The notes under the pieces are model-generated. The model did no database searches. It saw only the letters and a program-made list of their open reading frames with translations, and was not told where the DNA came from. Below are positions 55,374 to 61,311 of a DNA stretch of 64,000 nt, in pieces. Each line of letters starts with the position of its first letter. The first letter of the stretch is position 1. Made by a program: the position numbers and the translations under genes. This DNA is from Aquabacterium sp. (GTDB lineage Bacteria > Pseudomonadota > Gammaproteobacteria > Burkholderiales > Burkholderiaceae_C): contig JAHFQM010000006.1 of assembly GCA_023266355.1 (NCBI GenBank), forward strand, positions 186,001 through 250,000, written 5' to 3'.

Positions 55374-55759
55374 AGACCATCGCCCACCGTGCTGACCTGG
55401 CCGCCGTGGCCGAGCTGCTGGCCCGTGCCGTGCCCTACGCCGTGACCGGGGAGGCCTCGTTGTCTCCCCTGGTCGATGGTGCCGAGCTGTACGCCATGCG
55501 GGACCACCAGGGCCGCACCGTGGGCGCTTTCGCCATGACGCGCACCGACACCGAAGCCGGTGCCTTCATGGACATCACCGCAGCGGGCGGCCTGCCGGGT
55601 CACGACCTGGTGGCCGACATCGACGCCGCCGCCGTCGCCCAGGCCCGTGCGCACCGCGCCGTGGCCGTCCGCTGCCTCACCAAGCGCCCAGCGCTGCGCC
55701 GCCGCCTTGAGCGTCAAGGCTGGCGCGTGGCTGGCTGGGTCATGACGAAGGAAGCCTGA
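55370..55759 (+). CDS. GNAT-like acetyltransferase fold protein in the virion operon
   Basis: A 129-residue protein from GTG 55370 (VKTIAHRADLAAVAELLARA). A strand-turn (GRTVGAFAMTR), a central strand with a helix (HDLVADIDAAAVAQARAHRA) and RRRLERQGWRVAGWVMTK resemble the N-acetyltransferase fold, but the canonical acetyl-CoA loop Q/RxxGxG/A is not evident. It overlaps the previous gene by 4 bp. It could modify a virion or host protein, or be a structural derivative. Confidence 0.5.
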   Translation: MKTIAHRADLAAVAELLARAVPYAVTGEASLSPLVDGAELYAMRDHQGRTVGAFAMTRTDTEAGAFMDITAAGGLPGHDLVADIDAAAVAQARAHRAVAVRCLTKRPALRRRLERQGWRVAGWVMTKEA

Positions 55760-55760
55760 C

Positions 55761-56177
55761 ATGGGCGGCATTTTCAAAAGCAGCAAGAACACCACCACGC
55801 AGGCCACGACCACGCAGGACAACCGCCAGGTCATGGACGCCAGCGGTGGCGGCAAGGTCATTGCCTCCGGTGGCGCGCTGGCAGAGGGCACCGGCTCCGT
55901 CACCAACGTGAACGGGTCCAACAACAACGTGACCGATGGCGGCGCGTTCGCCATCGTCGCCAAGCTGGCCGACCAGCTCGCCAACGTGAGCACGTTGCAG
56001 ACCAACGTGGCGCGTGACATCGCGCTCCGTGACAGCCCCACCGGCATCAAGTACGCCGAAGCCGCTGTGAAGGCCCAAGAGGCCGCCGCAGCCGAGTCGG
56101 CCGCACCGATCAGCAAGACCGCCGCCGCGCTGGCCGTGACCGCGCTCATCGGCGTTTTGATCTGGAAGAACAAATGA
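55761..56177 (+). CDS. Anchored virion protein candidate, Asn/Gly-rich
   Basis: A 138-residue protein: Thr/Gln-rich start (KSSKNTTTQATTTQDNRQ), Gly/Asn segment (GSVTNVNGSNNNVTDGGAFA), helical part, then a C-terminal span (TAAALAVTALIGVLIWKNK). It directly precedes the probable receptor-binding protein, with ATGA overlap, so it might form the vertex base or fibre stalk. Confidence 0.55.
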   Translation: MGGIFKSSKNTTTQATTTQDNRQVMDASGGGKVIASGGALAEGTGSVTNVNGSNNNVTDGGAFAIVAKLADQLANVSTLQTNVARDIALRDSPTGIKYAEAAVKAQEAAAAESAAPISKTAAALAVTALIGVLIWKNK

Positions 56178-56914
56178 TTCAGACCTACACCTTCTCAGGC
56201 ACCGGGCGTCAAATTGACGCACAGGGCGTCTTCTTCCGCTATGAGGCTGGCTCCGATGGTTCGGGCGTCACGTCCATCCGTGTCCTGGCTGACGGTGCCA
56301 TCCTGGGCACGTTTGAGCCGGGTGACACCATCGACCTTCCGACCCCTGCCAAACGCTGGGAGGTCTATCCGACCTCCAATGGATGCATTGGCTCCGTGCG
56401 GATCGGCAATGCACGGGTCACGTCCAACAAGCTGCAAGGTATCGTCCAGATTGTGGATGGAGGCAAGACGCGAACGGTCGCAAATCAAGCGTTCTCCTCA
56501 AGCATGGCGACTCAAGGCAGCGCTGGAAACTGTGGTGTCGTGGCCCTCTACAACCCGGCTGGCAGTGGGCGGCGTGCAATTTGCTCATCGTTCATGACAA
56601 GTTGCAATGTGAACTCTGGCTATGTGATCGCCAAGCTCAAAACAGGCATCTTTGTATCTAGCACAGGAACGCGTTTTGGCATCAGTCGCAAAGTTGGAGG
56701 TGCTGCAGGTGTGTGTGCCGCCGGGGGAATGTCTGAGCAAGTTGTCCAGACAGGGCAGCCGGAAGAGGTCATTGTTTATGCAGCAACAACCACTCCACTG
56801 ATTGTTCGGATGGATGAACCGTTCATCTTGGAGCCTGGTTCATTCTTGTCGGTTCAGGGGCCTGCCAACTCTTCCATCTCATCCTCGTTCCACTGGTATG
56901 AGGAACAGCTGTGA
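56174..56914 (+). CDS. Probable receptor-binding (spike) protein
   Basis: A 246-residue beta-rich protein (MIQTYTFSGTGRQIDAQGVF; later PLIVRMDEPFILEPGSFLSV) ending in FHWYEEQL. The N-terminal half looks conserved and compact, while the second half is visibly less GC-rich than its neighbours (for example around 56590-56680). That is typical of exchanged host-range domains. Position after an anchored Asn/Gly-rich protein suits a vertex spike. No named family is recognised. Confidence 0.5.
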   Translation: MIQTYTFSGTGRQIDAQGVFFRYEAGSDGSGVTSIRVLADGAILGTFEPGDTIDLPTPAKRWEVYPTSNGCIGSVRIGNARVTSNKLQGIVQIVDGGKTRTVANQAFSSSMATQGSAGNCGVVALYNPAGSGRRAICSSFMTSCNVNSGYVIAKLKTGIFVSSTGTRFGISRKVGGAAGVCAAGGMSEQVVQTGQPEEVIVYAATTTPLIVRMDEPFILEPGSFLSVQGPANSSISSSFHWYEEQL

Positions 56915-57588
56915 TCCGCGCGCCGGAGGCCCTTGCCATCGTCGGCCTGGGCGGTCTGGCGTGGTGGGTGTACGGCCAGATGCAGCAGATCCAGGCCGCG
57001 CAGGACGAAGCCGAAGCCCCCGACCTTCCATTCTTTGACCCGTGGGGCGACATCGCTGCTGTCGCCTCTGACTTGCAGGTTTCCATGACCAACGACCAAC
57101 GCGCCGCCGGCAATGAGGCGGCCTTTCTCAAGGTGATCCGCCACGCCGAAGGCACGGCGGGCCTCAACGGCTACCGCACGCGATTCGGCGGTGCCACGTT
57201 CCCCAGCCTGGCCGACCATCCGCGCATCGCCACGCAGTTCACCGACAAGGCGGGTAAGCGCCTGTGGACGTCTGCCGCTGGTGCCTACCAGTTCATGGCC
57301 GTAAGCCCGATCCCTGGCGGTGGATCCACGAAGGTGAACACCTGGGACCGCATCAAGTCGAAGCTGTCGCTCCCCGACTTCTCGCCCGCGTCGCAAGACC
57401 TGGCCGCGCTGGAGCTGATCCGCGAAGCCGGGGCCCTGCCTGACGTGCGCTCTGGCCGGTTCTCTGACGCCATCAACAAGGTGCGCGGCATCTGGGCAAG
57501 CCTGCCCGGTGCCGGCTACGCACAGCCCGAAAAGTCGCTGCCCGAGCTGGCCGCGGTGTTCCAACGCAACGGAGGTGTTTTCGCATGA
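56911..57588 (+). CDS. Membrane-anchored lambda-R-type lytic transglycosylase
   Basis: A 225-residue protein from GTG 56911. Residues 7-22 are a membrane anchor (ALAIVGLGGLAWWVYG). From residue 70 it follows the lambda endolysin gpR (GH104) closely: FLKVIRHAEGT with the catalytic Glu80, then YRTRFGG, LADHPR, AAGAYQFM, LPDFSPASQDLAALELI and IWASLPGAGYAQ. It cuts peptidoglycan. The anchor and its place among virion genes suggest it is carried in the particle for entry, like PRD1 P7, or acts in lysis. Confidence 0.88.
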   Translation: MIRAPEALAIVGLGGLAWWVYGQMQQIQAAQDEAEAPDLPFFDPWGDIAAVASDLQVSMTNDQRAAGNEAAFLKVIRHAEGTAGLNGYRTRFGGATFPSLADHPRIATQFTDKAGKRLWTSAAGAYQFMAVSPIPGGGSTKVNTWDRIKSKLSLPDFSPASQDLAALELIREAGALPDVRSGRFSDAINKVRGIWASLPGAGYAQPEKSLPELAAVFQRNGGVFA

Positions 57589-58031
57589 CCTACATGACCG
57601 GCAATGCAAAGCTGATCGCCGCCGCGGGCCTGGGCCTGCTGGCCGTGTTCTACGTGCTGCAAAAAAAAAGTCTGCTGGCGGGTGCGGTTGCGGGTGCGGT
57701 GGGTGTGGCGGCTGACGCTGGCGCTGGTGCCGTGCTGGGCGTGGGTGACGTGTTCGGCGTGCCCCGCACTGACGCCGCCAAGTGCGCCCAGGCCAAGGCT
57801 GACGGCTCTATCCTCATGCAGTCGCTGTACTGCACGGCGGGTGAGTTCGGCTCTTCCATGTGGCAGGCCGCCAAGAACGCACCGACCCAAGCTGTGCTGA
57901 CCATCGGCGACACCATCGGCGTGCCCCGCACCAACGAAACCGAGTGCCAGAAAGCACAGCGTGAGGGCCGCACCTGGGATGCGTCCTTCGCGTGTCCCGC
58001 TGGCTCGTTCCTGTCCTACGTGTTCTCCTGA
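57585..58031 (+). CDS. Viral membrane protein with an internal duplication
   Basis: A 148-residue protein. A hydrophobic N-terminus (LIAAAGLGLLAVFYVL) and a Gly/Ala-rich span come first. Then two copies of a roughly 45-residue unit follow: VGDVFGVPRTDAAKCAQAK with YCTAGEF, and IGDTIGVPRTNETECQKAQ with FACPAGSF. The paired cysteines in each unit could form disulfides outside the membrane. An A9 tract (57661-57669) lies in codons 26-29. ATGA overlap with the lysozyme gene. Confidence 0.6.
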   Translation: MTYMTGNAKLIAAAGLGLLAVFYVLQKKSLLAGAVAGAVGVAADAGAGAVLGVGDVFGVPRTDAAKCAQAKADGSILMQSLYCTAGEFGSSMWQAAKNAPTQAVLTIGDTIGVPRTNETECQKAQREGRTWDASFACPAGSFLSYVFS

Positions 58032-58040
58032 AAGGCCCCC

Positions 58041-58193
58041 ATGAAGCTCAAGATCCCGACCAACCCCACCCGCCTGGCCAACGCCATGGTCGTGCGCGCC
58101 GCACGCGCTGGCGTCATCACGCACCCCGTGGTGAAGTCCAACCTGGCCGCTGGTCAGTTCGCCAAGCAGTTCCACCCCGCCAACAAGGGCTGA
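58041..58193 (+). CDS. Small basic viral protein
   Basis: Fifty residues (MKLKIPTNPTRLANAMVVRA), basic and without a membrane span, preceded by AAAGGCCCCC. Possibly a minor virion protein; function unknown. Confidence 0.5.
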   Translation: MKLKIPTNPTRLANAMVVRAARAGVITHPVVKSNLAAGQFAKQFHPANKG

Positions 58194-58196
58194 CCC

Positions 58197-58367
58197 ATGA
58201 AAGTCGTTCTCTTCATCCTGGCTCGTTTGCGTGAGCCCTCCACCCTGGCCGGCCTGGGCCTGCTGGCTGGCCTGCTGGGCCTCAACCCCGAGCACATCGA
58301 CCCCGTGACGCAAGCCATCGGCGCGACTGCTGGCGCTGTGGCCGTGTTCCTGCCGGAGGCGCGCTGA
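58197..58367 (+). CDS. Holin-like small membrane protein
   Basis: Fifty-six residues with two hydrophobic stretches (LAGLGLLAGLLGL and AIGATAGAVAVFLPEAR) split by NPEHIDPVTQ. It resembles short membrane proteins next to phage lysis genes. It ends in TGATG overlap with the next gene. A holin role is a guess from topology and the nearby lysozyme. Confidence 0.5.
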   Translation: MKVVLFILARLREPSTLAGLGLLAGLLGLNPEHIDPVTQAIGATAGAVAVFLPEAR

Positions 58368-58540
58368 TGCCTGAATGGGTGCCCCAGTTGCTGACGGCCG
58401 GCGCTGGTGCCGTGGGCATGTACGCCGCCATCCGGGCCGACCTGGCCCGACTTCATGAGCGGGCCACGCACGCGCTGGAAAGCGCACGCAACGCCCACGC
58501 TCGCATAGACCACATCACCACCATGAAAGGATCTGCATGA
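58367..58540 (+). CDS. Small membrane protein with helical tail
   Basis: Fifty-seven residues: hydrophobic LLTAGAGAVGMYAAI followed by a charged helix (RADLARLHERATHALESARN). The layout (short span, coiled tail) is compatible with an accessory lysis or virion protein. Confidence 0.5.
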   Translation: MPEWVPQLLTAGAGAVGMYAAIRADLARLHERATHALESARNAHARIDHITTMKGSA

Positions 58541-58596
58541 CCAAGCGCAAAACCCCGCCCCGTGGCAAGAATGGCCGCTTCAAGAAGCGCCGCTGA
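58537..58596 (+). CDS. 19-residue highly basic peptide ORF
   Basis: MTKRKTPPRGKNGRFKKRR: nine Lys/Arg of 19 residues, with ATGA overlap on the left and TGATG on the right. Perhaps a genome-condensing virion peptide. The chain of overlaps is the main support that it is translated. Confidence 0.45.
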   Translation: MTKRKTPPRGKNGRFKKRR

Positions 58597-58775
58597 TGAA
58601 GAACAGCACCATAGCCCTGGTGGCTGTCGCTGCGGTCGGTGCGTGGTTCCTGTACCGCCGCGTGAATGCCGATGCAGCGTGGAAGGCGACGATGGCAGGA
58701 AGCCCGTTCGGGCCGTCGAGGTTCACGACCATCGGCGGCAACACCTACGTTGACGGACAGTTGGTTTACACCTGA
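58596..58775 (+). CDS. Small membrane protein, last gene of the virion operon
   Basis: Fifty-nine residues: one span (STIALVAVAAVGAWFLYRR), then a polar tail (FGPSRFTTIGGNTYVDGQLV). It ends directly before a terminator. Confidence 0.55.
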   Translation: MKNSTIALVAVAAVGAWFLYRRVNADAAWKATMAGSPFGPSRFTTIGGNTYVDGQLVYT

Positions 58776-58803
58776 AAAAGGCCCGCCGCGTGCGGGTCTT
58801 TTT
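58775..58803 (+). terminator. Terminator ending the virion operon
   Basis: A5 plus GCCCGC and GCGGGT separated by a 5-nt loop, then CTTTTT. It abuts the convergent recombinase stop. Confidence 0.8.
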
Positions 58804-59353
58804 AATCCGCCCGTGCCAGTGCCCGCTTGATGCTGGACACATGGCACCCGTACTGCCGCGCCAAGCTGGCCTTGGTGGCAAGCCCGCCGCGCACCTGGCG
58901 CACCACAGCGGCTTCCTCTGCCGGCGTCAAGGCCCTGGCCCTGCCCAGGGTGGCCCCGCGTGACCTGGCGGCTTCCAGGCCCGCCCGCGTGCGCTCACGG
59001 ATGATGTTGCGTTCGAACTCAGCGAAGGCCCCGATGATCTGAAGCATCATCTTGCCCGCTGGCGTGCTGGTGTCGATGGGCTCGGTGCAGCTGCGAAAGT
59101 GGACGCCACGCGCGGCGAGCCTGTCCAGCAGACCCAGCAGCTCACGCAATGACCGGGCGAGGCGGTCCACCTTGTAGACGATGAGCGTGTCACCCTCCCG
59201 GGTGGTGTCGATGCAGGCCCCGAGGATGGGCCTGTGTGCCGCGCTGCTGCGCTTCTCTTCGAAGACCCGCTGCACGCCCGAACGCTTGAGCGCGTCGAGC
59301 TGTAGGGCTGTCTCCTGATCGTCTGTTGAAACCCTGGCGTACCCTATGATCAT
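58802..59353 (-). CDS. Small serine recombinase (resolvase/invertase family), probable integrase
   Basis: A 183-residue recombinase. The catalytic serine is Ser9 in GYARVSTDDQ; VDRLARS (Arg64, Arg67) and AEFERNIIRERT supply the remaining active-site residues and the long E helix. The C-terminal helix-turn-helix is TKASLARQYGCHVSSIKRAL. It is the only recombinase in the element and starts 100 bp inside attR, so it is the best integrase candidate, though tRNA-end integration is normally done by tyrosine integrases. In the rebuilt circle its ATG overlaps the repressor stop. In the prophage nothing viral lies upstream except attR; a TATAAA hexamer occurs 5 bp before the ATG. Confidence 0.88.
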   Translation of the reverse strand: MIIGYARVSTDDQETALQLDALKRSGVQRVFEEKRSSAAHRPILGACIDTTREGDTLIVYKVDRLARSLRELLGLLDRLAARGVHFRSCTEPIDTSTPAGKMMLQIIGAFAEFERNIIRERTRAGLEAARSRGATLGRARALTPAEEAAVVRQVRGGLATKASLARQYGCHVSSIKRALARAD

Positions 59354-59367
59354 TGTGTTTTATAGTT

Positions 59368-59462
59368 CGGAAACGGGGAACGGATTTTCGAGCTATCGGA
59401 CCACCTTTTTGCACCAGAGAAGCGGGGCAAAAACCTGTGTAGTCCGAAACGGTCCGTTTCCG
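59368..59462. repeat. Three copies of a CGGAAACGG motif at the right end
   Basis: CGGAAACGG at 59368-59376, CCGAAACGG at 59444-59452 and the inverted CCGTTTCCG at 59454-59462, which overlaps the att core. The last two make the perfect dyad GAAACGG-T-CCGTTTC. They are candidate recombinase binding sites. Confidence 0.55.
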
Positions 59463-59466
59463 CCAA
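59453..59466 (+). repeat. attR core
   Basis: TCCGTTTCCGCCAA, an exact copy of 48411-48424. Host sequence resumes at 59467, and the original tRNA-Ser terminator begins 9 bp later. Confidence 0.88.
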
Positions 59467-59475
59467 AACAGGAAG

Positions 59476-59505
59476 CCCCTGCAAGTTCTGCTTGCAGGGG
59501 TTTTT
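59476..59505 (+). terminator. Original host terminator of tRNA-Ser, displaced by the prophage
   Basis: CCCCTGCAAG (59476-59485) and CTTGCAGGGG (59491-59500), a perfect 10-bp stem with T5. It has no plus-strand gene before it in the prophage state, but would lie just 10 bp after the tRNA CCA in the uninterrupted chromosome. Confidence 0.88.
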
Positions 59506-59552
59506 CTTTTCAGCATCGTTTCAGCGCTGTTTCGGCATTGCACAGGCGAACC

Positions 59553-60605
59553 ATGTTCAAGAACCTCATCGTTTACCGCATCGGCGAAGGCTGGTCGGCC
59601 CAACCCGCGCAACTGGAATCCGAGCTGGCCAAGGCCCGCTTCGTGCCCTGTGGCGCCACGCAGCAGAAGTCCGTGGGCTGGACCGAGCCCCGTGGCGAGG
59701 CCCACGCCCCGATGGTCGAGGTGGTGGGTGGCCAGTGGGTGCTCAAGCTCATGAGCGAGCAGCGCGTGGTGCCGGGCTCGGTGGTCAAGCGCCGCACCGA
59801 GGAAATCGCCGAGCAAATCGAGCAGCAGACCGGCCGCAAGCCTGGCAAGAAGCAGACGAAGGAGCTCAAGGAGCAGGCGCTGCTGGAGTTGCTGCCCATG
59901 GCCTTCACCAAGCAGGGCTCGACCTGGGTGTGGATCTCGCCGAAGTCGCGCCTGCTGGTGCTGGACTGCGGCAGCCAGGCCCGCGCCGACGAGGTGGTCA
60001 CGCTGCTGGTCAAGGCCCTCGATGGGCTGGCGTTGAGCCTGATCCAGACCGAGATGTCGCCGGCCGTGGCCATGGCGCACTGGCTGGGCACGGGCGAGCC
60101 GCCCTACCAGTTCAGCATCGACCGCGAGTGCGAGCTCAAATCCCCGGACGAGATGAAGTCGGTGGTGCGTTACGCCCGCCACCCGCTGGACACCGACGAG
60201 GTCAAGCAGCACATCCAGGCCGGCAAGGTGCCCACGCGCGTGGCCATGACCTGGCGCGACCGCGTGTCCCTGGTGCTGACCGAATCGCTGCAAGTCAAAA
60301 AGCTGGCTTTCCTGGACGTGGTGTTCGAAGGCGAGGCGTCGAAGTCCGCTGGCAGCAAGACCGACAAGGCCGAGGCTTTCGAGGCCGATGTGGCGATCTC
60401 GACCGGCGAGCTGGTGCAGATGATCCCGGACCTGCTGGAGGCGCTGGGCGGCGAGTCGCTGACGGTGGCGTCGGCGGGGACGCTCAAGCCATCGGCATCG
60501 GCGCCGCTGGCGTCCCAGGCCGCATCGCCTGCCACTGCAGCACCTGCTGCACCACCCACGGCCCCGCATCCAGCGGCAGATCATGCCCCGCCGTGGGATG
60601 TCTGA
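59553..60605 (+). CDS. rdgC: Recombination-associated protein RdgC
   Basis: A 350-residue RdgC, a ring-shaped DNA-binding inhibitor of RecA. Family blocks: MFKNLIVYRIGEGW, QQKSVGWTEPRG, KLMSEQRVVPGSVVKRRTEE, RECELKSPDEMKSVVRYARH and VAMTWRDRVSLVL. The final about 45 residues are a non-conserved Ala/Pro tail (SAPLASQAASPATAAPAAPP). That tail overlaps the convergent hydrolase gene by 122 bp. Confidence 0.94.
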   Translation: MFKNLIVYRIGEGWSAQPAQLESELAKARFVPCGATQQKSVGWTEPRGEAHAPMVEVVGGQWVLKLMSEQRVVPGSVVKRRTEEIAEQIEQQTGRKPGKKQTKELKEQALLELLPMAFTKQGSTWVWISPKSRLLVLDCGSQARADEVVTLLVKALDGLALSLIQTEMSPAVAMAHWLGTGEPPYQFSIDRECELKSPDEMKSVVRYARHPLDTDEVKQHIQAGKVPTRVAMTWRDRVSLVLTESLQVKKLAFLDVVFEGEASKSAGSKTDKAEAFEADVAISTGELVQMIPDLLEALGGESLTVASAGTLKPSASAPLASQAASPATAAPAAPPTAPHPAADHAPPWDV

Positions 60606-61311
60606 GCAGGGGCGCACCCCAGCTGGCCGCCAGAACGCTTGAACACGAGGGGTGGACCAGGCGGTCGCCCTCGCCATTGAGCAGCAGCACAGGCACGGGC
60701 GGCGCGCTGCGCGGCGCCTGATAGCGGGTGGCAGCCCAGAGCTGGCGCAGGCCGTTGGCCGTGGCCACAGGGTGCTGCTGGCGCAGTTGCAGCCAGTGGC
60801 TCAGCAAGGCCTCGGTGGCCACCGCGGGGTGCCGGGTCGTCATCTGCAAGATGGCGTTTTCCCAGTCCCTGGCCTTCGCCTGCGTCAACAGCAGTCGCAG
60901 GATGGTCGGGTAGTGCCTCGGTTGCAGGCGCCGCCACGGTGGGCTGTAGGGGCGCAGGCTGGTGTTGATGAGCACCGCATCAGTCACTTCTTCGGGGTGG
61001 CGATGCATCCAGTCCACCGTGACCATCGCGCCCAGCGACATCGCCAGCACGTGGCATGGCCCGCGGACGCCCAGGCTCTGCAGCTGCTGTCGCAAGGCAT
61101 CGACCATCTCGGGCACCTTGGTCGGGCTGCGCGTTCGCCACAAGGCGCCGTTGCCGGGCAGGTCGGGCGTGATCACCTGGCTGCCCGGGGGCAGGGCGGC
61201 TTGCAGCTGGGCGGGGAAGTCGCCCCAATGGCCTTGCTCGCGTGTCAGGCCGCGCAGCAGGACCCAGGTCGATGGCGCTGTGACCGGCGCTGTGGCCATG
61301 GCCTGGCTCAT
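60484..61311 (-). CDS. Alpha/beta-hydrolase fold protein
   Basis: A 275-residue hydrolase: LLRGLTREQGHWGDFPAQL (oxyanion region), the nucleophile elbow AMSLGAMV (Ser in place of the usual GxSxG first Gly), NGEGDRLVHPSC (acid) and HDLPLDAGPWV (His). Substrate unknown. It overlaps the M14 peptidase gene at its start (ATGA) and rdgC at its end. Confidence 0.8.
   Translation of the reverse strand: MSQAMATAPVTAPSTWVLLRGLTREQGHWGDFPAQLQAALPPGSQVITPDLPGNGALWRTRSPTKVPEMVDALRQQLQSLGVRGPCHVLAMSLGAMVTVDWMHRHPEEVTDAVLINTSLRPYSPPWRRLQPRHYPTILRLLLTQAKARDWENAILQMTTRHPAVATEALLSHWLQLRQQHPVATANGLRQLWAATRYQAPRSAPPVPVLLLNGEGDRLVHPSCSSVLAASWGAPLLRHPTAGHDLPLDAGPWVVQQVLQWQAMRPGTPAAPMPMA

Larger units (their letters stand above)
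48411..59466. mobile_element. Tailless (double-jelly-roll type) temperate virus integrated in tRNA-Ser
   Basis: An 11,056-bp prophage bounded by a 14-bp direct repeat; the excised circle would be 11,042 bp. It encodes a repressor, a run of small early genes, a zinc-ribbon protein, an FtsK/HerA-type packaging ATPase, a probable double-jelly-roll capsid protein, many single-span membrane proteins, a probable receptor-binding protein, an anchored lambda-R-type lysozyme and a small serine recombinase. There is no terminase, portal, tail or baseplate gene. Size and content resemble Corticoviridae-like viruses such as PM2. Most genes overlap by ATGA or GTGA and look intact, so the element may be active. 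Confidence 0.88.

Noticed and set aside
48411..59466. Remnant of a tailed phage
   Set aside because: No terminase, portal, protease, tail or baseplate genes are present and the small genes are tightly packed and uninterrupted; the lambda-R-like lysozyme alone is not evidence for tails.
59346..59552. N-terminal extension of the rdgC frame back into the prophage
   Set aside because: The frame is open across attR, but RdgC proteins begin at MFKNLI (59553), and the extension runs through the host tRNA terminator.
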